From assembly GCA_030685235.1 (NCBI GenBank), contig MU839094.1, forward strand, positions 1-64,000: DNA of 64,000 nucleotides. The letters are read 5' to 3'. Within the stretch, counting starts at the first letter, position 1. Each line of letters opens with the position of its first letter. Origin of the DNA: Copromyces sp. CBS 386.78 (Eukaryota > Ascomycota > Sordariomycetes > Sordariales > Sordariaceae). Positions 49,101-60,786 of the stretch are shown piece after piece. The position numbers and the translations under genes were made by a program. The notes under the pieces were generated by a model. It saw only the letters and a list, made by a program, of their open reading frames with translations. It was not told the origin of the DNA and did no database searches.

Positions 49101-52100
49101 AAAGAAAGGTAAATTTAAAATAATTTTATAATTAAGTAAATAGTTTTCAGTAATAAAGAAATAGATTTTTTTACTTTTATCGAATAAATAGATTTTTTTA
49201 TAAATCTTACTAAGGAATTCCTTCTAACTACTATTACTATTAATATTAATAATCTCAATATTAATATTCGTTAGACCGAAACGATTTACTAATCTTTTAT
49301 AAATAGTATTATATTTAATTCTTATATTAAATAAGGCGGCGATTTTCTCCCTTCCTTTCGTTTTAATAGAGATTATTAGCGTAAGTAGTATAGAGAATCG
49401 GGTAACCTTATTCCTTAAAGTTAAAGTAAATATTTTAACGTATTTAATAATATTAATAAAAGCATTATAGAATAATACCTTCTTAATTAACTTAGTCTTA
49501 AATTTATTAATTTTTTATTACTCTAAAAGAACGTTAACAAATATTAATTAATTAATTTAATTGTAAATAATTTAAATATTCTCTTTTATTAATTCAATAA
49601 AATTAGTTGAAATATAATTACAAGTAGATTTTTATTTAATATTTATAGTATTAATTTAAATAGGTCCTTTAAGTACGATAGGTCCTTTAAGTACAATAGG
49701 GACGAATTTATTAATTTCCGAAGTATTATTACGGGTAATATTACTATTATACTTAAATTTAGGTTTAGGTAAATTATAATTATTATTATAAATAATATTA
49801 ATAAATAAATTTATTTAACGGTAAATAATTATAGTATTAACGGGGCTATATTTAATAATATTTTTAATAATAACCGAGACTTTAGCATTTATAAATTTCG
49901 TAGTTATAAGGTAGAACTCCTTTAGATACGTAATATCGTTATAAACTTTAAAATTTCTAAATTAGTTAAAGAAATAGACCTTCTTAACTTTCTTAATAGT
50001 AAATTTAAAAGCAGGTTATTTTTCTTCTATAATATTAATATTACGCTTAACCCCTTTTTTAACTATATTAATAATTAAAATAAGGGGGATAAATAAAAAT
50101 ATAGGGGTATTATTAGAGGAATTACCTTTGGAAATCCGAACTTTTTTAATTTTTTTAAAAGTAACGACTATTATAGAGGTTAGGGGTATTATATTAATTT
50201 CGACCTTATTTCCCGAATTAATTAATTTTATAACCTTCGGAGATTTATTAGGGAGTTCTTTATTTTTAATTAGGATAGTATATATAGAGGCGACCTATTC
50301 TCGAACCTTTAGTATCGGATTATAAAAGTAATTATACCTCCTAATTTAGATAATATTAATTAAGGTTGATATTTTTTTCCTTTTTAATTTCTATATTTCT
50401 TCCTACTTTCTTTTAGCACTTTAATAGAGGATATTAAATTTCGGAACGTAATCGGGCTTATTAAGATCTCTACCCTTATAGTATTTAAGTTCTTAATTTT
50501 TAAAGTTACAATAAGTAGGATAATTCGATTTTAAAATAATTAAAAATTTTAATAACTTTTCGATTTTCTTTTATTTTTATATAACGTAATATAATTTTTA
50601 ATTTATACAAGTCTTATAATTGTAATTAGGATTAAGGAAGACAATAAATAATATACCTTTAGAAATTTAAGCCTTTTAAAAAGAGTAATATCCGTATATA
50701 AAGTCTATATCCTTCTTAGCGTATTTATATATAAAGTAATTTCCTCTATACTAGTAATAAACTTTTTAATATTCGTTAGAAGATTAATAATTATTAGATA
50801 ACGGGTATTAAATTCTACTTCGATTAAAGCTATTAATAAGTATAATATTAGTTTAAATAATATTAATTTAGATAGAAGAGTATTAAATTTAAGAAGGGTA
50901 GTAGATAATAGGCTATTAAAGGGTAGGAGGGGGTATTTAGGAAGGGGGGCGGGTATTTTAGGAAATTTAAATTACTAATTTCCTAAGGTTTTTAGTAAAC
51001 TTATCTATAGCTTTGTTAGTAGCGGATTACTTTTTAATAAGCTCCTTCGTAATAATTTAAATAATCTTTTTAATAATTAGAATACTATTATTTTCGGAGG
51101 AGACGTTATTATTAAGTTTGATAACTTTGTTAGAGGATTTGTACGTTTTAGTAACGATTTCCTCTTTATTGGAGTCGGAGGAGGCTAAAGATTTAAAAGT
51201 ATCGACTTTATTAAACTATTTAATAATAAGGTCCTTAAATTTACTGGCGAAGGTAGTCTAATTTATTTAGTAGATCTCCTCTTTGAGTTTATATATAAAA
51301 GTAGTAATTATATATTTGGTATTAATATACAATTTTTTATAGAAGTTTTTAATAATTAAATCTTTAATACTATTGCGGTTAGCCGAAAATTGACGGGCGA
51401 AAAGGGTAAAGTAATTGAAAATAATATTAGTAATCTTTATTTTATTATAGGGGATACGTTTAATATAGAATTCTTTTAGAGTAATAGATACTTTATTAAT
51501 CTATTTAAAATTTTTAGCTCTATAAACAATTTTAAAAGCTAAGGTGAAATTCTCCTAAATAATATTAATATTAATTTTAAATTAGTAGAAAATACCCTTA
51601 GCGACGTCCTTAGGCTATTTCTTATACTAACTAATCTAAATAATAATTTTAAATTTATTATTATTAAAGTTAATATATTTAACTTCTTCTTTAAAGAGTT
51701 CGAAATATTTAATAATTTTCTTATTATTAAACTTCTTCTTAGGGCTAATATTATAGATATAAATTATAATATTACTTTTAGTAAAGAGAGTAGTAGGGTT
51801 AAAAATTCCTAATATAGTAGGCTTTTAAGTATTAGGGGAAGGAGAAGTCTTCGGAGTAGAAGGGGAGGAAAAAGTATTAAATATAATATTTAATAATAAT
51901 TAATTATAAAGTAGAGGTTTTTAGGTTAAAATATTATAATAGAAGGGGAAATATGCTAGTAGTTGTATAGGATTGTATTTTGGATTGGTATAGTTATTCG
52001 GAGATGGGTAGATTTAGTATCTTTTATCGAAATACTTTTTATCTTTTAAATATTTTTATATTATTTGGATTAAAGTATTTATATTTCAATTAGGGTATTA

Positions 52101-52797
52101 AGTATTATATTAGTTCGGAAGTCTAGTTATAATTTTATTTAATTAGTGGTAATTGCTATTGTAATAGGAAGTAAATATTATTTTTCTAGCTATACTTGTT
52201 TTTAATAAGAAGTTAGCTATTTGTAAAAGGTTAGTTAGAATTGCTTGAAATATTAATATAATATACCTTAAAAAGGTTATAATTATTTTAAAGAGGAATT
52301 CGGTATATAGATTACGAATATCTATATTAAATATAGGCGGAAGTAGTAAGGGGGGGATTTATTATTTATTACTAATTTGTAGTTTCTAATTTATTGTATA
52401 ATTTAAATTACTAATTTTTTAGTCTTTAGTTTATTATTCTATTAAATTAATATTTCGAAATAATTCGTTTTCGTATTTTGCGTCGATTGTAATTTAATTA
52501 AAGAGGGGAAAGAGGTTAGTATATTTATTAAAAGGTATTAGTAAGTTATAAATTAGATAAGAAATTTAAAATCTATATATATTTAGAATTAAAATTTCTA
52601 TTGAATTGAGTAAAAGACTTTTTTTACTAAGGGAGGTAATTAATTATTTATTATTTAATTTTCGGTTTTTAAATTAGTATCTTAAGGGAAGCGGGGATAA
52701 TTTTAATATCTATAAGAAATTTCGGCCGAAGATTCTTCGAATTCGTATTAGCCAGTTTGGTTGGGAGTTTAAAATTTATTTTATCCTTATTACTATT
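43131..52797 (-). pseudogene. gag-pol of element D (RIP-damaged, interrupted by solo LTR G)
   Basis: On the minus strand it parallels element B: gag at about 50400-52700, protease region near 49300, RT at about 47540-48010 and just left of 47280, RNase H and integrase to about 45000. The RT block with a KKDKG-like stretch lies near 47930, and the catalytic box reads YFNN at 47606-47617 (both Asp now Asn). The solo LTR at 47283-47536 cuts RT about 25 codons after the catalytic box. The part from 43131 to about 45000 is 3' of pol and unassigned. Domain limits are approximate. Confidence 0.65.
47283..47536 (+). repeat. Solo LTR G, 254 bp, not RIP-mutated
   Basis: Ends TATCACAGGGTTAGACCTGT...CTCCGTGATA resemble the LTR ends of C, E and F. 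An exact duplication GTATT flanks it (47278-47282 and 47537-47541). It is GC-rich with many CpA/TpG (e.g. CTGCACTGACTGCACATG), in sharp contrast to element D around it. It contains a CATATACAG TATA-like site and a C/T tract. An open frame 47329-47547 over it is not a gene. Confidence 0.92.
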
Positions 52798-53363
52798 AGA
52801 TTTAGAGTAGAAAATACTATATAGGAAGAGAGACTAGCTCTTTACTATAGAAAAACTAATTTAATTGATATAAAGATTATAAGAATTAATACTTTAAAAA
52901 GGAGAGTAAATTTATTATAAAATAAATCCTATTTGTATAATGAAGATGAAGAGATCCTTATATACTAATTATCGACTATTTGGGAGGAGATTAGAGCTAA
53001 TACTAAAGTATGGTATTCTAAGGGATTTTTGAGAAAGGTTGAGGGAGTAAATTTAGACGTTAATCTTTTTAAGAGGGGATTACGAAGTAAAGGAAGAATG
53101 AATTTAGTACGGGAAAACGAATTTGGGATTAGAATTCGAATATATTTTTCTAAGAAGGAATATTATTTGGTTTAAGCTACTTATTTTTCTTTTCAAATTT
53201 CGAAGGAGATTCCTTCTCTTTTTATCTTCAAGGCTTAAACCTATAACTAATGGCACTTAATTGAGCAGTTGATCTGCTCCTACTTATAATGAACTACCCT
53301 ACTCCTTTAATAACCCCGTAGTCCTTAGCTAAAGAAAAAAACGTGAAAAAATTCCCTAAATTA
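52798..53363 (-). repeat. 5' LTR of element D
   Basis: About 566 bp, ending CCCTAAATTA on the plus strand. The inner boundary is placed at TAGATTTAGAGTAG (52798) by comparison with the other copies and is uncertain by a base or two. Confidence 0.88.
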
Positions 53364-53556
53364 ATATATGCTTTTTATACCCGGGAAAAAGAGTAGGGGA
53401 GACAACTAGAGAGCCCGGAGCACTATAAATTCGATTCTTCTAATACCCTGTCTTTTCCCTCTTAAATCGCTAATAAAGACAATAAGCTAGAAGGTAGGGA
53501 CATTGAAAATCACGTCTTATATACAATTTCTAAAGGGTATAAATATTGTAATATAC

Positions 53557-53864
53557 TATTATAGGGTTAGCCTTGTGATAGTTTAGAGTATGCGGTTGGC
53601 AGCTATCGGAACTAGGGATTAGGCTATGGCTTCGAATATAGTATAAGGCTATTACAGCCTTTATAGAAGGCTACGATAGCCTTATTATCGCTATCGTTAT
53701 ATAGGTCGTACTAGTTCTATAGTACTTATAAGATTACTATAGAGTTGATCTCTTAAACTAGCTTCTATAAAAATTAGTTTAAAATTATACTTTTAAACCT
53801 TTCCTCTTATTCCTTCGTACAATTATATATATTCTTACTTACCTTATACCTTTATACTATAATA
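53557..53864 (+). repeat. 5' LTR of element E
   Basis: 308 bp, TATTATAGGGTTAGCCTTGT...ATAATA. GTACAATTA at 53817-53825 lies after a pyrimidine-rich run, at the same relative place as in C and F. Confidence 0.9.
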
Positions 53865-53876
53865 ATTAATTATATC
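53865..53876 (+). promoter_or_regulatory. Putative self-complementary primer-binding site of element E
   Basis: The 5' LTR is followed by ATTAATTATATC. TAATTATAT (53867-53875) differs from TAATTGTAC, the complement of GTACAATTA in its LTR, only by one G-to-A and one C-to-T, both RIP-type. It is consistent with C and F. Confidence 0.45.
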
Positions 53877-54159
53877 TTTAAATTATTATATTTATACGTA
53901 TATTTCTTTTCGACCTTTAGAGTTGCGCGGCAAGAAATTATATAGTTTAGAATTATATTAGGATTGCTTCGTAGGAATTACGGACTTCGGTATATAAAAT
54001 CGCTTTATTAAACCGTAGATTCGTTAGGACCGGACTTTAAAAGCAGTAGTCTAATTATTACAATTACGCCTTTGTATTACAGTAATCTCCTTTAATTACG
54101 CCTTTATATTATAGTAATCCTCCTTATATTATAAATTAATTTCTTTATAGAAGACGATA

Positions 54160-55700
54160 ATAATTATAATTATTATTCTAATAATAATAATAGTAATAAC
54201 GATATTTTATTACCGGATTACATCGTTTTAAACCTTTAGGAAATAGAATAAGGAATTAGCTTATTAATAAATAATTCCCCCGATTTATTCGATTTTAGGG
54301 AGTTTTTCGACGTTTTTACCGAGGATTTAATTCTTGATATTAAAGTTTATCGGATAGTCTTTCTTTAATTCATTAATATTATTCGCGGTATTCGGGATTT
54401 TATAAACGGTTTTATAAAGGATATTCGGTTACGTTTGGTTTTTCGAGACTACGAGGTTTTCGTTAGAATTATTGCCCGATAATTAATTTTTAAATTTATT
54501 ATTAAACTATTGGGAAAGGCGTTTATAATAATTATTATAAATTATAATACTATAATAAAATAACGAAATATAGTATAATATATAGCTATAGTTTTATAAT
54601 AGCGGATTATAATTATATCTACTATAGCCCCTTTTAATATATTAGAAACTTTTAACGCCTTTAAAGAGGCTATAATAATCGTTTCCTAATCCTTTAAACG
54701 TATTATTAAAAACCCTCCGATTTTTATTAGGGAGGATAAGGATAATACTAAGTATTATAACGTTTTCTAATTATAGCGGAATTAAATTAGAATTATATAA
54801 GAGTTCAATTCCTTTTATTTCCCTATAGAGCGGATTAAAATTGTATATATAATATTCCGGTTAGGACTAGACCTATATGTAATATTAGACGATAATTTAA
54901 AGAAGTTTATGGAATTTTTTAGAGAGCTTAAAAAGTAGTTATAGGCGACTAGCGAAAATTTTTTTATATACTTTATAGACTAATATAATAATATTAATAT
55001 TAAATTAAATACTAATAGACGCTTTATTAATTTCTATTAGTGTAGTACTCCGTTTTTACGTTTCGAAATCGAATTTACTAAATTTATAAATAAATACGGA
55101 TTTAATAATGTAATAAAAATTTATTACTTTTATAATAAATTTAATAAATAGTTTCGAAGTATTTTAATCTCTTAGGATTTCCTTAAAAATAATAATTATA
55201 TTACGTAATTAAAGCTCGTAAGGAAGGTTAACTAAAAATTAGAAGACGTTAATTATTATAATAAAATAATCGTAGGTATTTTTAAAGATTTAAATTCTTC
55301 TTCTAAAAATATTATAATAATTCCTCCCGTTATAATTAATAAATTTGTAAGTTAGGGAGGAAATTAAATAAATTTTATAAATTTTTTTACTATATTCGAC
55401 CCCGAAATTTTTAAAGAACGAAGGGAGAAGGGCCTTTATTATTATTATAGCTAATAAAATTATATCGCTTATAATTACTTCGGATTTATTAATTAGGGTA
55501 GTAAATTTCGCGCTAACAGTAAATCGGCCGGTAAAAAGAAGAAGGGTAGGGGTAAACGTAGTAATAGCGGTATTAAGTAGGAATTTACGGAAATCCGTTC
55601 GGTAGGAACTATTAATATAATTATAATCCTTATAATTAAGCCGGCCGTAGACGGTAAATATTATAATAAATTAGAAAATATTTAACTTTTACGCCTAATC
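54160..55700 (+). pseudogene. gag of element E with RIP-converted zinc knuckle
   Basis: The plus-strand frame near the C-terminus has a zinc-knuckle remnant at 55437-55478. The spacing is exactly C-x2-C-x4-H-x4-C, but all four ligand codons now read Tyr (TAT or TAC), as expected from G-to-A in TGT/TGC and C-to-T in CAT. It is followed by basic Asn/Ser/Lys-rich sequence (about 55500-55580). Upstream gag is broken by TAA/TAG stops; its start is not determinable. Confidence 0.7.
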
Positions 55701-55759
55701 GCGCGTAGAAGCCGAGCTAGGTAATTATATTATAGAAATAACAGGATTTTTTAATAAAT

Positions 55760-58700
55760 TTAAAGGAAATACGAATTTAATTATTAAATAGTATTATTTT
55801 AAATTTAATTTTATTATTTACGTACGTAATTACTAGTACGTATAAAGATTATTATATTTCCCTTATTAATAATAAATATTTTACATTTATATTTATCGAC
55901 CGTTTTTTCATTATAAAGTATAATCTTCCTCATTTCTACTTTTTTTATCCTAAGAAATTCGTATTCGTAGACGGAAATATTAAGGGTATAATTAGCGAAG
56001 GAATAATAGGAAGGCTACGGATAAGTTATTATAAAAAAGTCGTTATTTTTTTAATTTACAATTTCTCTAATAAATACCCAATTATTTTAAGGTTCCTTTA
56101 AATAAAATTCTATAAATTATATATCGACTATAAGAAAAACGGTATACGTTTTAGCTACCCGGGTTATAAGGACCGCTATTTATTAATAGGGCTCCCTAAT
56201 AATTAAATAGAAATACTTTAAACCCTTTCTAACTCTATTTCCGTTATAATTGCCCGCGCTTATAAAAAAATACTTCTTTAAAATAATTCTAAATTCCTTT
56301 CTTCTCTTCCTTACGTTTTTAAAAGCTATTTCCGCAAGGAGGCGGCTTAGTATAAAGAAATTGAAAATTAATTTATTAGGGCTCCTTAATTTAAAAATAA
56401 GGGATTTGAAGAGCGGACTTCCAATCTTTCCGTTAGGGTACTATTAACGGTTCTGTTATAGACTCTTATTATATATTACGTAAGTACAAAAGTATAAGGT
56501 ATTATAAGTACCGTTGCCATTTTTATATTAATTAAGCGGGATATATTATACGAATTATATATTAAATTCAATGGAAGATATATATTAATAAATATATATT
56601 ATATTAATATTCGGATAAATAAGTATATTAAGGACAGTATAAACCCTATTGATATTAGGGAATTTAATACTATTACTTTCAACTTTATTTGCGAAAAGGA
56701 TTAATTTTAGTTATATATTATTAATTATATTTAATTAGAAAAGCTAATTATTATTTTAGAGCTTCGGGAAATAGATTTTATATACGAAGTTACGGAAAAT
56801 ATTATCGAAGGGCGAAGGGAGAAGTATAAGGACGATTTTCTACGTTCCTTCTATTTTTTTATTAATAATATAGCCGGTAAATACGGATTTGAAATAGAAA
56901 AGGAGGCGGCAGTAATCGCTAAATTTATCACTTTAATAAAGGATTTAATTAAAGACATATTATTTTATAAAGAGATTATCCATTATATTTATTTAATAAA
57001 AGTAACGGAAAAGGACGTTTAAAAGTTCTTCGATAAAATAAATAGGCTTTAGAAGATTAGGGAAGAAATAAAAAAGATAATAATAAATTATTATTAACTA
57101 TATATCAACGCTTTTTTTCCTGCGTTAACCAATAAAATACCCCCGTACCATTTATACAATTATAAAATCGAATTTAAATTAGGAGAATAATTACTATACG
57201 CTAGGCCTAGACCGATATTATTTATTAAAGTAATTATTATTAAAAAGTAGATTAACGAAAATTTTAAAAAGAAATTTATTTATCCCTCCTAATCCGCCGC
57301 CGTTTCGCCTATTTTATTAGTATAAAAGCCGGGCAGGGGAATCCGTATCTATATTAATTATTATAGTATTAATAATATTATTTTAAAAATATAGTATTTA
57401 ATTCTATTAATTAAGGAAACCCTTAATATTATTTATAAGGCGAAGATCTTTACTAAATTTAATATTATTAATATATTTAATAAAATACAAGTAAAGGAGG
57501 GCTACAAATAATTTATTATATTTATTACCCGCTTCGGGCTTTTCGAATCTTTAATATACCCATTTAATTTATAAAGGGTATTAGGGACGTTTTAAAATTA
57601 TATTAACGACGTCCTATATAATATCTTTAATATATACGTTATTACTTACTTTAATAATATCTTCGTTTATTCGGAGAATGAAGAGGATTATATAGGGTAC
57701 GTTAGCGAAGTCCTACGGAAGATAATCGACGCAAGCTTATAAATTAATATCGATAAATACAATTTCTATACAAAATAAATTAAATACTTAGGGCTTATTA
57801 TTACCCCTAAAGGTATTGAAATAAATTTAAAAAAGGTAATAATAATTATTTTATAGGAGGTTCTAAATACTAAGAGGGTGCTATAACGTTTCTTAAGATT
57901 CGTTAATTTCTATTAGCAATTTATTAAATATTTTTCTATCCTAGCAGGACTATTGTACGAACTAATAACGAAGACTATTAAGGATTGGAAATAGGAAGAT
58001 TAGTATTAATATTCTTTCAACGCATTTAAATGAATTTTTATTAACAGACTAATATTACATATTTATAATTAGTCTAAATAGACGGTTATAGAGATAGATA
58101 CTTTAAATTAGGCTTACAATAATATTCTTTTTTAGTACGACGAAGACGGGGTATTATAATTAGTAATTTATTTTAATTAATAATATTTATTAGCGGAATA
58201 TAATTATAATATTTACAATAAAAAATTATTTACTATTATTAAAGCGCTAAAGGAGTAGAAATTAGAATTAGAAGGAGTATAATAGCTATTCGAAATTTTA
58301 ATAGATTATAAGGGGTTAAAGTTGTTTATAGTTAGTAAATAATTAATATTATAATATATAAGGTAATTATAATTTTCCTCCCGCTTTAATTTTACTATTT
58401 AATACCGACCAGGCTTATTATAAGTCCGCCCTAATACATTAAGCCGTAAATTAGAGGATATCTCGAAATACTACGGTAATAAATACTTTTTAATAAAGAA
58501 TAAAATTTTATTAAAAAAGGATATTTTCGTTAATAATTCCTACGTCTTAGAAAATAAGGAGGATCCGGAGGTTTTCGTCGGGATAATTTACTTTTATAAT
58601 TTAGAAATTATAGACGAAACGTCGGTAGACGATTTAATAACAGAAATTTATAAGAAATTAACCCTTTTTTAGGACGTATTCGCCTATTTAATAGACTTAA

Positions 58701-59960
58701 TAAAAAGGGTATAACTAAAGGAGGTTAAAAAGAGCTTTAAAAAATTTTCGTTCGTAGAATACTATACTATATAGGGCCGGATTTATTATTACAGTTCGGT
58801 TTTCTTTAACCCTAAAGACGTTAAAGTTTACTATTAATTAATCCGCTATACTTATAATATGCTAAAAGCAGGGTATTTAAGGAGGGAGAAGATTTATAGC
58901 CTTTTTTTCTAATTTTTCTTTTGGCTAGGGATGTATAACACAGTAAAAATCTATTATAAAACTTGTTTAACGTATATAAAGATAAAGCCGTTATAATACG
59001 TATTATACGGGTTTCTGAAGTTATTATTAGTACTTTTCGCTTTATAGAAAAATATTTCTATTAATTATATTATATTATTAATGCCCTACGAACGTTGCGG
59101 ATAGGTATTCTAATACGTCGCGGTAATTATTAATAAATTAATAAAAATACAGTATTTTATCCCTACGGTAGGGTTAACCGTAGAGGAATTAGCGGACTAT
59201 TTTATAGAGTAGGTCTATAGTATTTATAGTTTATTTAATATTATTATATTTAATTAGGGTTCCTAATTTATTTTATAATTTTAAAAAGCGTTATTAACGA
59301 AGTTAAAAATTAATTTTATACCCTCTTCCGCTTTCTACCTAATTACGAATAAATAAATAGAACGTATTAATATAGAAATAGAAAGATATTTGCGAACCTT
59401 TATTAATTAAGTATAAAACGATTAAGTTAATTAATTATTAATAGCGGAGTTTACTATTAATAATTTAATTTTAAAAACGACGGGAATTTCGTTATTTTTT
59501 ACTAATTATAAATTCTATCCCCAGATAGGGGTCGAGCCTATTATGCTATACCCCTTAGAAATATTAAAGATTTAATAGAATAAATATTTTAAAGCTATTA
59601 AAATTATTAATTAATTTAAAACGGTTTTAGACTATATAACGATTAAAGTAAAGGAAGTATAAAGGCAGTACGAAAATAACGTTAACTAAAAGAGATTGGA
59701 CGCTTTACAATATAAAATCGGAAATAAAATTTTATTAAGTATAGAGAATTTCGAAACTAGGAAATTATACGCTAAATTAATTCCGTTCCGGGAAGGGCTA
59801 TTCGAAGTTTTAAAGGTTGGTAATTATATAGTTATTCTTTAATTCCTAATTAATATAAAGTATAGTCCTATATTCTACGTTAATAAAGTGAAATTTTAGG
59901 AAGGATATATTGAAAGGGACGTAAGGGTAAATTAAAGGAGGATTATAAAGCGGACGGATA
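55760..59960 (+). pseudogene. pol of element E: protease, RT, RNase H, integrase (RIP-damaged)
   Basis: Protease region about 55760-56250 (by position). RT about 57130-57900, with GRGIRIYINYYSINN-like block near 57330 (family GGGxRxxxDYRxLN), FITRFGLFESLIYPF, and the catalytic box YFNN at 57647-57658 (both Asp now Asn). RNase H about 58000-58440, where NALSRKLED-like residues mark the end. Integrase about 58780-59900, with a C-terminal module near 59700-59830 (GNKILLS...EGLFEVLKV, family GPFxVxxV). Stops are RIP-type throughout. It is collinear with C and F but distinct in sequence. Confidence 0.82.
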
Positions 59961-60413
59961 ACGGGAAAAATTCTATTAAATAGGACTTTAATAATATAAG
60001 TAATTGTAAATAGAATTTAGAAAATGGACGATAGGAATATTATATCTTATAGGCACTACTATACGTATTAAATTAATAGAAATAAGTTAACGTTACAATA
60101 TGTTTAAAGGCGGTACGGAAGTTCTACGAAAATTACTTAGACGAATTAGCGCTATTAAATTAGATTATTATAGAAAAGCGGTATAAAATAATAACGGACC
60201 GGTAATTAGAAGCGAACTAGCCGCTATTAGCAGAGGTAGGAGCGGATTAGTTAATATTAGTAGGAGATACGGAGTATAGAAGATTAAAGAAGTCGTTACG
60301 TAGAGTAGTAGCGGCTATAGAGGCTTTTATAGGGTAGATTAAACGATTAATAAGTATTTTAATCGTTTTATATATTATTAATCAATTATATAACTTTTTT
60401 TAGTCTGGGGTAG

Positions 60414-60721
60414 TATTATAGGGTTAGCCTTATAATAATTTAGAGTATATAGTTAGTAATTATTAGAGTTAGGGATTAGGCTATAGCTTTGAGTATAGTA
60501 TAAGGTTATTACAGCCTTTATAGAAGGCTATAATAGTTTTATTATTACTATTGTTATATAGGTTGTACTAGTTTTATAATATTTATAAGATTGTTGTAGA
60601 GCTGATCTCTTAGATTGGCCTCTATAAAGACTAGTCTAGGATCGTACCTTTAAACCTTTCCTCTTACTCCTTCGTATAATTACGTATATTCTTACCTACC
60701 TTGTGCCTTTGCACCGTGATA
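60414..60721 (+). repeat. 3' LTR of element E
   Basis: 308 bp collinear with 53557-53864, ending GCACCGTGATA. Transitions relative to the 5' LTR occur in both directions. A short open frame (60701-60958) starting at its end is spurious. Confidence 0.9.
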
Positions 60722-60786
60722 TATATTTACAAACTATACTTAATTTCATTAGAACTTAAAACTGGATGCCACGAATCTATACGGTA

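Larger units (their letters stand above)
40934..53363 (-). mobile_element. Giant Ty3/gypsy retrotransposon D, minus strand (12.4 kb)
   Basis: The 566-bp LTRs at 40934-41499 and about 52798-53363 are flanked by ATAT (40930-40933 and 53364-53367). On the minus strand the LTR reads TAATTTAGGG...CCAGATCA (TG start lost to RIP) and a purine tract (CTCAAAAGGAAATT) adjoins the 3' LTR at left. Gag-pol lies on the minus strand and an antisense frame in the 3' part. It is related to element B across the interior and near the primer site. It is broken by solo LTR G at 47283. Confidence 0.9.
53557..60721 (+). mobile_element. Ty3/gypsy retrotransposon E, 7165 bp
   Basis: The 308-bp LTRs at 53557-53864 and 60414-60721 are flanked by TATAC (53552-53556) and TATAT (60722-60726), a 5-bp duplication with one transition. 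Plus-strand order gag (with zinc knuckle remnant), protease, RT, RNase H, integrase defines Ty3/gypsy. It is inserted in MITE A2 and has no later insertion. Internal DNA is strongly RIP-mutated; the outer ends of the LTRs less so. Confidence 0.92.
40859..60784. mobile_element. MITE A2, split by retrotransposons D and E (322 bp net)
   Basis: Three pieces, 40859-40933, 53364-53556 and 60722-60784, align in order with the intact 315-bp copy at 7558-7872. TA flanks are at 40857-40858 and 60785-60786. Subtracting D and E with their duplications gives 322 bp. Unlike A1 it carries RIP-type transitions, presumably because RIP spread from its guests. Confidence 0.9.

Noticed and set aside
50128..50325. 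65-codon plus-strand open frame inside element D
   Set aside because: Located antisense to the gag/protease region, with no support from the homologous place in B.
56250..56447. 65-codon open frame in element E as a separate gene
   Set aside because: It falls between protease and RT of a decayed polyprotein and shows no start signal; best seen as a chance survivor.
8600..60720. Mitochondrial DNA because of the extreme AT content
   Set aside because: No mitochondrial genes or tRNAs are seen; the region is made of gypsy elements with target duplications and RIP-type transitions, continuous with nuclear flanks.
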